Part shown: in pieces, positions 7,046 to 17,039 of the stretch
Numbering within the stretch: position 1 is the stretch's first letter
Layout: the number at the start of each line of letters is the position of its first letter
Assembly: GCA_902767775.1 (NCBI GenBank)
Contig: CACXIP010000003.1
Span: forward strand, 1 to 64,000
Length of the DNA stretch: 64,000 nt
Direction of reading: 5' to 3'
DNA from: an uncultured Prevotellaceae bacterium
GTDB lineage: Bacteria > Bacteroidota > Bacteroidia > Bacteroidales > Bacteroidaceae
Program-made: the position numbers and the translations under genes
Notes under the pieces: model-generated
Told to the model about the DNA's origin: nothing
What the model saw: the letters and a program-made list of their open reading frames with translations, nothing else
The model's database searches: none

Positions 7046-8938
7046 TTATTTTATGATGAACTTTTGTCCATTACTAATGTAGATGCCTGGACGAAGCGAT
7101 TGCCCGCTATTCATCAACTCGCCATTGATAGTGTAGATGCGGCCGTCTGAAGGACGAGGCGCAAGGAGCGTATCCTCTATGCCATTTGTGGTTGTAATGA
7201 CCTGCGTGGGGATGCCTTTGCCTTCTACATAGTAACCATGGTTGACGAAGTCGACTCCATCATAGATTTTGGTGTTGCCATTGTCTTTTGAGATAATCAG
7301 ATACTGTGGAGCTTCGCTCACCTTCGTAATGGTATATTTATATATATTTGCTCCTGTCGAAGTCTGTCCCATAAATGTCATGGCATCACCAGGCCATGAT
7401 GTGTTCGTGCAATAGGCATCGCCACCACCAAGGTTTCCCCATACCCAAGCAGAGTATGAACTGGAAGCTGGAGTCTCGAAAAAAATGCTGATTTCATCTG
7501 CACTATCGAGCAGTGGAGTATAAACTTCGGGGGCAGGAGGTTCTTCCTCAGAATAATTGCCTTTTACATACACACGGTAGCCTTTTGCCTCTATTGTGAA
7601 AGGCTGAGTTGCACCCAGCGTCTGTTGTTTGCGACTTGTGCCTTGAGCAATATTCTCACTGTTCAACCAAAGGCTCCATTCACCGGCATCCAGTCCGGTA
7701 AGTGTGGCATTGCTGGTTGCAGCAGCCATATTGAGAATGACGAGCACTTGGCTGTCTCCCAATTTCTTGGTGTATGCCAACACACTGCTGTTATTGGTCA
7801 CTGTGACCCATTCTACCTGTGTGGCATCACTGAGAGCTGGAACGGCATGCTTGATAGCCGTGAGTGTGCGGATGGTGTTTCGCATCTTGGCATCTTTTGT
7901 GTTCCAGTCGATTTTTGTGTCGGCAAAGTAATCCAGAATCTGGTTTCCACCTGTTTCCTGTCCATTGTAAATCATCGGCATGCCATAGAGGGTATAGGCA
8001 AACACCGTGAGTGGATAGCGGTTGTCACCATACATCTTGGTCAAGGTCCTACCACCGTCGTTGAAATTTTGGTCGTGGTTGGTGACATACAGCATACGCC
8101 CGAAATCCACGCTCTTTGAGGCATCGAGCAAAGTGTTGGCAAAAGCCTTGAGGCGGGCACTGACATTACCAGCCGTACCATAATTGGCCAGACTGCCTTG
8201 GAATTGCCAAGCATAGTCATAATCGAAACCTGCTGTTTTCAGGCGGGCAACATCTTGAGCGATGTCTGCCTCACCGAGAAAAGTGATGTTTTTGCCTGGC
8301 TTATATTGCTTGATGAGCGGGATGGTCGTTTGCCAATAACTTACAGGAATCCATGAACTGCTCACATAGTCGCACCGATAGCCGTCGATGTTGCATTGGT
8401 CTATCCAAAATTTCAGGCAGTCGTTCATCGCATTCACCAGTCCCGCATTGTTATAATCCAACTGCCACACATCGCCATAATTGTTGGGGTGAATCATCTG
8501 ACCGCCGTTTTTGGCATAATACTCAGGATGTGAAGTCACCCAGTCGGCATTGGTGGCCGTATGGTTGGGCACCCAGTCGAGCCACACCTCCATGCTAAGT
8601 TCATGGGCGCGTGAAACGAATGCCTTCAAGTCGTCGATGGAACCATATTTGGGATTGGTCTTTTGGAAATTAGTCGCTGCATACGGACTGCCAGATGTTC
8701 CGCGGGGATAGATGGGCATCAGCCAGACGATATCGACACCAAGCGTCTTCAACTCATCAAGCTGTTGTTGGGCTGCCTCGAATGTGCCTGCCTGTGTGAA
8801 AGAACCAACATTCATCTCATAAATTACTTGTTGACCTGAAGGTCGGACCAACATGGAAGAATTGATGTCGTCGACATAGTCTCCGGCCAACAAGGAAATG
8901 GGCATCAAAGCCAATAAGCAAATAATAAGATTCTTCAT
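7046..8938 (-). CDS. Secreted GH13 alpha-amylase with C-terminal starch-binding module
   Basis: 630 residues from the ATG at 8938, where a clean signal peptide begins (MKNLIICLLALMPISLLAG). A 12-codon upstream extension would spoil it. The GH13 barrel is complete: DWVPNH (121-126), nucleophile Asp190 in GYRCDYV, acid/base Glu223 in FLGEAD, and Asp289 in TNHDQN. After the barrel and a beta-sandwich C domain comes a CBM26-like module at ~490-580 (SAWVWGNLGG, WPGDAM). It is followed by a short tail (RIYTINGELMNSG ... GIYISNGQKFIIK) resembling sorting-type C-termini. It should hydrolyse alpha-1,4-glucan outside the cell. It is the last gene of the sus-type locus, 105 bases after the other amylase. 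Confidence 0.95.
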   Translation of the reverse strand: MKNLIICLLALMPISLLAGDYVDDINSSMLVRPSGQQVIYEMNVGSFTQAGTFEAAQQQLDELKTLGVDIVWLMPIYPRGTSGSPYAATNFQKTNPKYGSIDDLKAFVSRAHELSMEVWLDWVPNHTATNADWVTSHPEYYAKNGGQMIHPNNYGDVWQLDYNNAGLVNAMNDCLKFWIDQCNIDGYRCDYVSSSWIPVSYWQTTIPLIKQYKPGKNITFLGEADIAQDVARLKTAGFDYDYAWQFQGSLANYGTAGNVSARLKAFANTLLDASKSVDFGRMLYVTNHDQNFNDGGRTLTKMYGDNRYPLTVFAYTLYGMPMIYNGQETGGNQILDYFADTKIDWNTKDAKMRNTIRTLTAIKHAVPALSDATQVEWVTVTNNSSVLAYTKKLGDSQVLVILNMAAATSNATLTGLDAGEWSLWLNSENIAQGTSRKQQTLGATQPFTIEAKGYRVYVKGNYSEEEPPAPEVYTPLLDSADEISIFFETPASSSYSAWVWGNLGGGDAYCTNTSWPGDAMTFMGQTSTGANIYKYTITKVSEAPQYLIISKDNGNTKIYDGVDFVNHGYYVEGKGIPTQVITTTNGIEDTLLAPRPSDGRIYTINGELMNSGQSLRPGIYISNGQKFIIK

Positions 8939-9043
8939 ATTCGGTTTTAAAGAGAAAGGGAGGCCGTTCTTCACAGAGCAGCCTGCCCGTGGTTAAAATT
9001 TTAACTCTAATATACAGTAAGCCTTTATTGATGAAGCAGGCTC

Positions 9044-10429
9044 TTACTGTTTGATGTAAACTTCATATCCTTTTGCTTCCAGAGCAATGGGCGACGATTC
9101 GTCGCATTGTACAGCCGCCGGCGATAGTCCATCAAGGATGGTTTTGCTGTCGAGCCACTTGGCATACTTTCCTCCTTCCATGCCCGCAATCTTCACTTGT
9201 GCTTCTTCAGTTCCCAGGTTAAGCAACACCATCACCGACCCGCGTTTGTAGGCCAACACCTGTGGGCTGTCTGTTGTAAGGAACTCAACGGGAGCATCTG
9301 ATGCCAATGAAGCCTGAGTGTGGTGCAAAGCTGCCAGCACACGCACCAGATTCTTCATCTTGACATCCACTTGGTTCCATTTCACTTTTGCGTCGGTGAA
9401 ATAGTTCAGCGTATCTGGGTCACCGATTTCTTGCCCGTTGTAGATGAGGGGCATGCCATAGAAGGTGAACTCCAGCACGGTGAGCAGATAGCGGTTGTCG
9501 CCATAAAAGTCCTTCAGGGTGTGGCCTCCATCGTTGAAGTTCTGGTCATGGTTGGTGAGATAGACCATGCGTCGGTTTTTGATGGCCTGCGAGGCTTTCA
9601 GAAATTTCTCGCAGATGGCTTTCAACGAGTCGGCCTGCGTGCCCTCACTGCCAAAATGATAAGCCAAGTCGCTCTGGAAATCCCAGGCATAATCGTAGTC
9701 AAAGCCACAGGAGTCGATACGTTGGTTATTGGAATTGCTGATGTCGGTTTCGCTCAGCATCTCGATAATCTTGCCCTGACTTTTCAAGTCTGCAATGATG
9801 TTTTGCCAATATGCCACTGGGATTGTGGGACTGCTCACATAGTCGCACCTGAATCCATCGACGTCGCACTCGCTAATCCAAAAGTGGAGCGCATCGTTCA
9901 TGGCATCCACAAGACCTTTCTCCTGATAGTTGAGCTCAAACACATCTCCCCATCCATGCGGATGGATCATCTGTCCTTTCGCGTCGCGAGTGAAGTTTTC
10001 GGGATGTTCCTTTACCCATGGGTTCTCCACCGCTGCGTGATTGGGCACCCAGTCGAGCCACACTTTCATACCTAATTCATGGGCAGCCTTGACAAATTCC
10101 TTCACGTCGGCAACCGTACCATAGGAAGGATTGACAGCCTTGTAGTCCATCACTGCATATGGACTGTGCATGGTAGCTCCTCTGGGATAGATGGGCATCA
10201 GCCAAAGGATGTCCACACCTAAGGTGTCGAGACGGGCCAACTGCCCCTGCGCTGCCTTGAATGTGCCTTCTGGTGTAAACGCACCGATATTCATCTGATA
10301 GATGATGCGGTTTTCAAGACTCACCGGCTTGGTGTTGTCGACACTGAAAGCATCGGGGGCACACCCGCCACACGCTGCCAGAAGCAGCGCGATGGCGAGG
10401 GTTATTGTGATAGATAATCGTTTTTTCAT
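9044..10429 (-). CDS. Lipoprotein GH13 alpha-amylase (SusG-like role)
   Basis: 461 residues from the ATG at 10429, which overlaps the preceding stop codon (ATGA). A lipoprotein signal ends LLLAAC (Cys20), so the enzyme is probably anchored at the outer membrane. The catalytic set is intact: DWVPNH (126-131), Asp196 in GFRCDYV, Glu227 in LSETD and Asp295 in TNHDQN. There is no appended starch-binding module, unlike the neighbouring GH13. The two catalytic domains are clearly related (LMPIYPRG, DYDYAW, NHDQNFNDGG shared), which suggests tandem duplication. It is expected to cut glycan held by the adjacent SusD and SusE/F-like proteins. Confidence 0.95.
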   Translation of the reverse strand: MKKRLSITITLAIALLLAACGGCAPDAFSVDNTKPVSLENRIIYQMNIGAFTPEGTFKAAQGQLARLDTLGVDILWLMPIYPRGATMHSPYAVMDYKAVNPSYGTVADVKEFVKAAHELGMKVWLDWVPNHAAVENPWVKEHPENFTRDAKGQMIHPHGWGDVFELNYQEKGLVDAMNDALHFWISECDVDGFRCDYVSSPTIPVAYWQNIIADLKSQGKIIEMLSETDISNSNNQRIDSCGFDYDYAWDFQSDLAYHFGSEGTQADSLKAICEKFLKASQAIKNRRMVYLTNHDQNFNDGGHTLKDFYGDNRYLLTVLEFTFYGMPLIYNGQEIGDPDTLNYFTDAKVKWNQVDVKMKNLVRVLAALHHTQASLASDAPVEFLTTDSPQVLAYKRGSVMVLLNLGTEEAQVKIAGMEGGKYAKWLDSKTILDGLSPAAVQCDESSPIALEAKGYEVYIKQ

Positions 10430-12138
10430 TTCGCAGTCCAGCCTGAGGCAGTTATGGTGAAGAAGTAGTCCTTGTCGAGCGTAATGGCTGGTCCGTCGCA
10501 TTGCGAACCACCACCATTGTTGTTATAGATGGGATTATAGACCTGTCCCGTTGCGGGGAAGGTAAATACCTTGTAAGTCACTCCGCCAATGGTTTCCGTA
10601 CCATAGACACTCTTGCCAGGCCAACCGCCATAGAGTTCGGCTATACCGTCGCCCCAGGCATAGATGGCTGCCGCATCCCATCCCGTCTGGTCGTCGACGT
10701 AGATCTTATGCGTGATGTCCTTGCATTCCGTTGCGGTCACGTTGTAGTAGAAGTCGTTGCCCGTGGTGATGACAGGTCCGTCAAACTGTGCGCCTCCGCC
10801 ATTGTTGTTGAAGATGAGATGATACTCTTTTCCTTTTGACTCATAGCCAAATGCCAGATAGTCGGTGCCGGCAAAGGTTGCCGTTGAGGGCGCATTGTTT
10901 CCAGGCCACTCCCCAAAGAGTTCTGGCAGTCCTTCACCCCAGGCATAGATGGCAATAGCGTCCCATCCTGTCATGTTGTTCACATAGAGGGTGTATTTTC
11001 CACCTGTGGGATCGGGGGTGTCACCTCCGCCTTGGTAGTTGGCATCAATTACCTCATAGCCACCGTCAAAGATGCGCACATAGATGTCATGGTCGATGGT
11101 GAAGAACAGGTCGTCGCCTTCCCACTGCACGCCTCCATTATTGTTGTTGGGGATGAGATGGAGCTGCAGACCAGTATTGGCCTCGCCCATGTCGAAGTAT
11201 ATGTATTCCAGGCCGTTGATGGTCTGAGTACCAGTGGGAGCCATTCCGGGCCATCCACCGAAAGCCTCGGCGTCGCCCCAGGCATAGAGGGCAAGGTCGG
11301 TCTGGCTCGACTCATTGAGCACAAACAGTGCATATCCGTCGTGTTTTACCGAGGGCTCGAGTCCAACTTCCTCCACGCCGTCGGGTGTAATTCGCAAGAA
11401 GATGTTACGGTCGATGGTGAAATCGAAGTCGGGCAGTTGCACACCATTGCCACCATTGTTGAAGATGAGGTGCTCCACCAGTCCCGAATTCTCGGCACCC
11501 ATGTCGAAGTACTTCCATGTCACGCCCTCATGTTTCCATGTGCCTGTCACGGCCATGCCTGGCCAGTCGCCATTCAGGTTGTTGACATCGCCCCACATAT
11601 AGAGCGTGAGGACATCCCATCCCGTCTGGTCGTCGACATAGACACAGAATCCGTTGTGCTCGGGTTCCGGAGCCTCACCACCTGCCCAGTAGTAGGCTTC
11701 CCAGCGCTGTCCCCATACATTGGAGAATGCGCCCAGACCAGGATTCTCTGTATGGTTGGCTGCCACACCGTTGATGGTGAATTCCATACCTTGCGTGGCA
11801 GAGTAGAAGCGGTAGCCGTCGGCGAGGCTCTTGCCATTCACGAATGTGTTGGGGTCGAGGTAGATGCCCCATTTCACGTCACTCTTTGGAGCCTTGGTGA
11901 GCAAGTACTGCTCCTGTCCGATAGCGGCACTGTCGCCATTGAAGGCACCCATGATGTAGATTTCCTCATCGGCTGTGGTTCCGAAGGGAGCGATGAACTC
12001 CAACAGGATGCGGTCGGCACGCGTCTCAAACTGCTGTCGCTCATGGTCGAAAACGATATCCTCGGTGTCAGAGCAACTGCTTACAATTCCCGTGAGGGCA
12101 AGCAGCGCCAGCATCAGACTATATAATTTCTTGTTCAT
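10426..12138 (-). CDS. SusE/SusF-like starch-binding outer-membrane lipoprotein with four repeats
   Basis: 570 residues; lipobox GIVSSC (Cys22). An N-terminal SusE-type domain (~42-125, motif YIMGAFNG) is followed by four CBM26-like repeats at about 163-255, 267-362, 381-470 and 476-567. Each has an AWGD/WPG core and an NNNGG turn. Repeats 1, 3 and 4 carry TGWD in the first strand, where an aromatic residue usually stacks on glucose. Repeat 2 has SQTD instead and may not bind. It lies 19 bases after susD and overlaps the next amylase start. Its role is surface capture of alpha-glucan; it has no enzymatic motif. Confidence 0.92.
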   Translation of the reverse strand: MNKKLYSLMLALLALTGIVSSCSDTEDIVFDHERQQFETRADRILLEFIAPFGTTADEEIYIMGAFNGDSAAIGQEQYLLTKAPKSDVKWGIYLDPNTFVNGKSLADGYRFYSATQGMEFTINGVAANHTENPGLGAFSNVWGQRWEAYYWAGGEAPEPEHNGFCVYVDDQTGWDVLTLYMWGDVNNLNGDWPGMAVTGTWKHEGVTWKYFDMGAENSGLVEHLIFNNGGNGVQLPDFDFTIDRNIFLRITPDGVEEVGLEPSVKHDGYALFVLNESSQTDLALYAWGDAEAFGGWPGMAPTGTQTINGLEYIYFDMGEANTGLQLHLIPNNNNGGVQWEGDDLFFTIDHDIYVRIFDGGYEVIDANYQGGGDTPDPTGGKYTLYVNNMTGWDAIAIYAWGEGLPELFGEWPGNNAPSTATFAGTDYLAFGYESKGKEYHLIFNNNGGGAQFDGPVITTGNDFYYNVTATECKDITHKIYVDDQTGWDAAAIYAWGDGIAELYGGWPGKSVYGTETIGGVTYKVFTFPATGQVYNPIYNNNGGGSQCDGPAITLDKDYFFTITASGWTAK

Positions 12139-12157
12139 ATTCTCTGTTTTTTAAGGA

Positions 12158-13978
12158 TTAATAGTTCGGATTCTGAATAAGCCCAGGATTGACGGAAAGG
12201 GCACTCTGAGGCAGTGGATACCACTCATACTTGCGGTCGCGCTTGACTGGCAGATTCACACCATCCTCTGTGGCACGTCCCCAGAACCACCATTGTCCTT
12301 GAGTGAACTTGTCGAAACGGCGAAGGTCGGTGCGGCGGCGATTGCCTTCTCCCAGATATTCCTTGCCCCACTCAGAGAGCATCCAGTCCATGTCGAAATC
12401 AGCGAAACCTGGTCCGGGTATGCTCAACGCATTGGTGCGGTCACCGGTCTTGAAGTAGCGCTGGCGCACTTGGTCAACATATTTCTTGGCTTCAGCACTG
12501 TTGCCCTTGCGCATCTCGCACTCTGCCACGTTGTAGTAGGCCTCTGCAAGACGGAACTGCACATCATCTATCGATTTGAATCCACCATTGTCGTCGTTCG
12601 GATAGAGCGGGTATTTCACCAGACGCACACCCGAATTGGTCTCACCCCAACGGGGGTTCATCACGGTCTCAAGATTGCGGCCTTGATTGAGGAAAGTACC
12701 CACTTGGTCGACGTATACCAAATCCTGGCCGTCGCGGTCGGCATCTGCCTTAAGCACATCACCTGTACCGAAATTGGCACGTATCGTACCTTTGAGGAAC
12801 ATACCTGGCCCATGAGTTTTGGTGGCCTCATCATATGTATAATTTTGCTTACGGAAGTCACGGTCGTCAAAACGCTCGTAAGGCGCACCGAGCTTGTCCC
12901 CATAGGGGGCATCAAGGAAGCACTTTGCTCCTTCAGAACCACCAGTTGGAAGCACCGTTCCGGAGTTGTCGAACGAGGGAACAAGGCAGACGCAGTTCCA
13001 TGCGCCGATGCCGTCATAGCTCTGTCCGAAATAGTCAGCATAGCCATACCACATGCCCACCATCGTACGTACGTTGGAGATGGCGTTGGCGGCTCCCTGT
13101 CCGTCTTCGGCTGCCAGTGCGAAGATGACCTCAGGGCTCTTCACATTGTCAATGCTGTAGAGATTGCGGTAGTTGCTGTCCAAAGCATAGTTGCCGTATG
13201 TGCCATTGATGATTTCCTTGGACAGTGCCTCACACTCATCGTAGTGCTGCTCGCCGATAAAAACTTCGGCATTGAGGAGAAGACGGGCCTTCAGCAGACG
13301 GTTCATACCCTGATTGGCACGGTTCACCATCGAGTGGTTGGCGTCGTCCTTGGCAAGTGCTCCAACGGTCTCATCGAGTTCTGCTGCAATGAAGTCGTAG
13401 ATTTTCTTGCATGAGGTGTTCCAGTCGGCGTCGGCAGTGCCTGGAACCTCGCTGCTGGCAGAGGTGTTCAGTGGCAGAGCTCCACCCCAGAGTTCGAAAA
13501 TACAGTAATAGTTCCAAGCGCGAATGGTGCGAACTTCGGCCACATATTGGGCGAGTTTTTCTTCGCTCATGCCGAGATTGGAGGCACTCAGACCTTCGAG
13601 GTCGCCCAACAGCAGGTTGGCCAAGCCAACTGCAGTCCATGCACCAGACCACGCGTTTTCGATGATGGTCGACTCAGATGTCCAGTTGTGCCAGGAGAGC
13701 ACGGTCTTCATGGCCTCGTCCCATCCCCACTGTCCACCGTTCCAAACACGCCAGGTGAGTTGGTCGGAGGGATACTCGGAGAGATGGAAGAAATTCTCGC
13801 CTGCCAGTGTCGACGATGTCTGGTTGTAGATGGCGGCAACAGCGCCCTTCACACTGGCCTCGTTCTGGTAGTAGACACCTGCGTCGATGCGGTCGTACAC
13901 CTTCTCGTCCAAGTCTGTACAAGCCGACATGCTCAGGCCTACTGCCACTGCTATGATGCTATATTTGATTGCTTTCAT
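12158..13978 (-). CDS. SusD/RagB-family nutrient-binding lipoprotein
   Basis: 606 residues, the usual family length. Lipoprotein signal MKAIKYSIIAVAVGLSMSAC (Cys20), then the typical TDLDEKVYDR start. The mature N-terminus is TPR-like helical (AEVRTIRAWNYYCIFELWGG), and the C-terminal half carries YNVAECEMRKGN, RRTDLRRFDKF and the closing PLPQSALSVNPGLIQNPNY. SusD proteins cap the SusC channel at the outer membrane and bind the oligosaccharide. The gene directly follows susC with a 35-base gap. Confidence 0.97.
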   Translation of the reverse strand: MKAIKYSIIAVAVGLSMSACTDLDEKVYDRIDAGVYYQNEASVKGAVAAIYNQTSSTLAGENFFHLSEYPSDQLTWRVWNGGQWGWDEAMKTVLSWHNWTSESTIIENAWSGAWTAVGLANLLLGDLEGLSASNLGMSEEKLAQYVAEVRTIRAWNYYCIFELWGGALPLNTSASSEVPGTADADWNTSCKKIYDFIAAELDETVGALAKDDANHSMVNRANQGMNRLLKARLLLNAEVFIGEQHYDECEALSKEIINGTYGNYALDSNYRNLYSIDNVKSPEVIFALAAEDGQGAANAISNVRTMVGMWYGYADYFGQSYDGIGAWNCVCLVPSFDNSGTVLPTGGSEGAKCFLDAPYGDKLGAPYERFDDRDFRKQNYTYDEATKTHGPGMFLKGTIRANFGTGDVLKADADRDGQDLVYVDQVGTFLNQGRNLETVMNPRWGETNSGVRLVKYPLYPNDDNGGFKSIDDVQFRLAEAYYNVAECEMRKGNSAEAKKYVDQVRQRYFKTGDRTNALSIPGPGFADFDMDWMLSEWGKEYLGEGNRRRTDLRRFDKFTQGQWWFWGRATEDGVNLPVKRDRKYEWYPLPQSALSVNPGLIQNPNY

Positions 13979-14013
13979 ATTTCTTCAGATAATATGTTGA
14001 TGAGTTGCTGTAT

Positions 14014-16956
14014 TTAGTGGAAACGGAGTGTGACGCCCAGACTTACCTGTGTGGCTTGCGGATAGGCGCTGTTGGAGTCGATACCCGGTGTGATGCCGGT
14101 AGAGGTGACAATCGATGGGTCGTTGCCCTCATAACTTGTAAGCGTAAAGAGGTTCTTGGCAGTGAGATATACACGGAGGCTTTCAATGAGGTCGCGCTTC
14201 TTGGGTGAATAGGTGTATCCTAATGTCACGTTGTCGAGTTTGAAATAGTCGCCGTTCTCAAGGAAGTAACTGCTGATGATTCCACCGCTCGAATGTACAT
14301 CGCGGTAATCGGTATAAGCGGTGCGGAGCACATTGTCGGTGCCGGCTCCCTGAAGTCCCATTCCATACTTGCGCATATTGAAGATTTGGTAACCCAATGC
14401 ACTGCGGAAGAGAAGGCTCAGGTCCCACCTCTTGTAACTCAGCGAGTTGCTCCAGGAGAGGAAATGCTTGGGTGCGCCGTTGCCAATGTTGCGCTTGTAT
14501 GATGGGTCAGCCTGAGCCGCGGGCACCTTGTTGCCTTTGTTGTCGTAGATGAGCAAAAGGCCGTTCTCGTCGATGCCTGCATGCTCATAACCATAGAACT
14601 GACCGATTTTGCCACCCTCTTCCACACGGAAGAAGTATTCGCTCGTACCCACACCTGGTTTCTGATAGAGGTCGAGGTAGGCCATTTGGTAAACATCGCT
14701 CGAGAGTTTGGTCAGTTTTGTGCTGCCCATGCTCCAGTTGACGCCAGTGGTCCATTTCACGGCACTATTCCTCAGCACGTCATAGTCGAGCGTCACTTCC
14801 ACACCTGTGTTCTTGGTTGTTCCCACATTGACGAGGATGCTCTTGTAGATGAATGGTGGCTGGGGAGCTGTATAGTTGTAGAGCAGGTCTTGTGAGCGGC
14901 GGTCGAAAAACTCCACGCTACCACGGAGGCGGCTGTTGAGTGCCACGAAGTCGACACCGACGTTGAAAGCGGTCGATTTCTCCCATGCCAGGTCAGGGTT
15001 GGCATTCACCGATGGGGCATAACCATTAATCCATTGACCATCAATCAAGTAGGCGCCATAACCGCTGTAAGTGGCCAGCGACTGGTAGGCATTGAAGTCG
15101 GAGCGGCCTGTCACACCATAGGAGATACGGGGTTTCAGACTCTGGAATGTTGATTTGAGACCTTCGGCAAATGGCGTATTGATGACTTCCCATGCCAGTG
15201 AGGCAGATGGGAAGCTACCCCATTTGGTGTTGGCGCCAAACTTGGTGCTGCCCTCACGACGCATGGAGGCGGTGGCATAAATCATGTCGTTGAAATTGTA
15301 GTTCAACCGACCGAAGAAACCAATTAGGGTGGACTCGGAGGATCCTGCCCAAAGATTGGCCTTGCCGTCGCGAAGGTAAGTGCCATTGGCGATGCCATGA
15401 TAATTCATCGAGTCGTAGACGAAGCCCATGTTCTCATTGCCGCTCTGCTCCCATTTACTGCGCTCCCAGGAATAACCGAGCACTGCCTTCAACTGGTGCG
15501 CATTGAGGGTCAAAGTGTAGTTCACAAGCCATTCTAAACGATTGGTCCACCATTTCTGATAGTTGATGTTGGCGCGACCTGCATAACCATTCCAATACGA
15601 CTCACTGGAGGTGGAGGGGGTGTAGAAGTTGGATTTCAGGTCGTTGTATTGCAAGGCGTAGCTCAGTGAGGTGTTGAGCACATGCTGCTCCATCTGCAAG
15701 ATATTGAGCTTCACGTCGGCATTGCCAAGCAGGTAGATGCGGTCGCCATTGCTGATATTCTCCTTCAGATCGTTTACAGGGTTGTGAATATCGGTCGGGG
15801 AATTGGGCTGATAATAGGTGCCGTCGGGATTTTTGACCGGGATGGTGGGATTCATGGTGAGGGCGGTATCAAACAAGCCGTCGTTGCCCCATTTCTCATG
15901 CACCTTGCGGGCAGAGAGCGAAGAGTTGAACTGCAGACGGTTGTTGAGTACTCTCTGCTCACCCACGAAACGGCCTCCGTATTCCTCACGGCCGGAGACG
16001 ATGTCGAGTCCATTGCCCTTCTTGTAGTTCACTGACAAACCGAAAAATCCGTTCTTGGTAGAAGAGTCGATGGACACATATTGGTTCAGGTTGTAACTTG
16101 TAGAGCGTGTTATCTCATCCCACCAATCGGTATCGCCACCATAGTCCTGACCACGACGTGAGCGACGGAACTCATCGGTAGTGAGGATATCAGGTTTGGG
16201 CTTGGCGAAATTCAAGGCGATGTAACTGTCATAGGTCACATTGGTCACGCCTTGGGTACCGGAACCTTTTTTTGTGGTGACGAGAATGACGCCATTGGCA
16301 CCACGAGTACCATAGATGGCTGCGGAACCAGCATCTTTCAACACGGTGATGGACTCCACATCCTGGGTGGCGATATTGCGGAGGTCGCCACCGGCAATAC
16401 CGTCAATGACAATCAGCGGACCATTGGAGGCAGTAAGCGAACCAGCACCACGCACCTGGAAGTCGGTCATCGCATTGGGGTTGGCTTCAGCAGTGGCACT
16501 GACGTTCAAGCCACTTACCTTACCGGCGATGAGTGCCATGGGGTCGCTGGCGGCACCTTGGTTGAACTGGTCTTTGGAAATCTGAACCACTGAGCTTGAG
16601 ATTTCTTTCTTGGCCATTGAGCCATAGCCCACCACAACCACTTCGTTGAGTTGTGCCACATCCTCACTCAGGGTGATGTCAAGGCCGTCCTTCGCTGTCA
16701 CCTCCTGTGGGTTGAAACCAATATAGGTGACAACCAAAGTGACTCCTGCCTTACATTCCAACTTGAAATTTCCGTCCAAGTCGGTTACAGTGCCGTTGGA
16801 TGTGCCTTTTTCCATGATAGTGGCTCCAATGACACCCTCTCCGGTGTCGTCCTTCACATGTCCACTGATCGTAGTCTGGGCAGAAACATCCAGGGCAAAA
16901 ACCACAACCGCCATAAGCATCAGCAAGCGGTAGAATTGACTCTTTGCTTTTTTCAT
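14014..16956 (-). CDS. SusC/RagA-family TonB-linked outer-membrane transporter
   Basis: 980 residues. A signal peptide (ending DVSAQ) leads into a carboxypeptidase-regulatory-like domain (TTISGHVKDDTGEGVIGATI). A TonB-box-like stretch precedes a plug with DGIAGG and VLKDAGSAAIYGTRGANGVI. The rest is a ~700-residue beta-barrel with the C-terminal Phe-Lys/His type ending (VSLGVTLRFH). It imports alpha-glucan oligosaccharides with SusD, energised by TonB. It is the first intact gene of the starch-type operon. The transcript appears to carry a leader of about 300 bases holding a broken frame (17040-17204). Confidence 0.97.
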   Translation of the reverse strand: MKKAKSQFYRLLMLMAVVVFALDVSAQTTISGHVKDDTGEGVIGATIMEKGTSNGTVTDLDGNFKLECKAGVTLVVTYIGFNPQEVTAKDGLDITLSEDVAQLNEVVVVGYGSMAKKEISSSVVQISKDQFNQGAASDPMALIAGKVSGLNVSATAEANPNAMTDFQVRGAGSLTASNGPLIVIDGIAGGDLRNIATQDVESITVLKDAGSAAIYGTRGANGVILVTTKKGSGTQGVTNVTYDSYIALNFAKPKPDILTTDEFRRSRRGQDYGGDTDWWDEITRSTSYNLNQYVSIDSSTKNGFFGLSVNYKKGNGLDIVSGREEYGGRFVGEQRVLNNRLQFNSSLSARKVHEKWGNDGLFDTALTMNPTIPVKNPDGTYYQPNSPTDIHNPVNDLKENISNGDRIYLLGNADVKLNILQMEQHVLNTSLSYALQYNDLKSNFYTPSTSSESYWNGYAGRANINYQKWWTNRLEWLVNYTLTLNAHQLKAVLGYSWERSKWEQSGNENMGFVYDSMNYHGIANGTYLRDGKANLWAGSSESTLIGFFGRLNYNFNDMIYATASMRREGSTKFGANTKWGSFPSASLAWEVINTPFAEGLKSTFQSLKPRISYGVTGRSDFNAYQSLATYSGYGAYLIDGQWINGYAPSVNANPDLAWEKSTAFNVGVDFVALNSRLRGSVEFFDRRSQDLLYNYTAPQPPFIYKSILVNVGTTKNTGVEVTLDYDVLRNSAVKWTTGVNWSMGSTKLTKLSSDVYQMAYLDLYQKPGVGTSEYFFRVEEGGKIGQFYGYEHAGIDENGLLLIYDNKGNKVPAAQADPSYKRNIGNGAPKHFLSWSNSLSYKRWDLSLLFRSALGYQIFNMRKYGMGLQGAGTDNVLRTAYTDYRDVHSSGGIISSYFLENGDYFKLDNVTLGYTYSPKKRDLIESLRVYLTAKNLFTLTSYEGNDPSIVTSTGITPGIDSNSAYPQATQVSLGVTLRFH

Positions 16957-17039
16957 TGATCTTGGTTTTTAATTATTGAATAGAGTTTATATAATGGTTC
17001 ATTGAAAATTTGTTTGTGTTCTCCTTCTATGTTGCCGTT

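Noticed and set aside
10430..11640. Possible recombination-generated DNA duplication inside the binding protein
   Set aside because: The four repeats are diverged at the DNA level and correspond to protein domains, so this is an old domain duplication rather than a recent DNA repeat.
11032..13414. Long plus-strand frames opposite the starch-binding protein and susD
   Set aside because: Shadows of repeat-containing and conserved genes; composition is Val/His/Ile-biased and motif-free.
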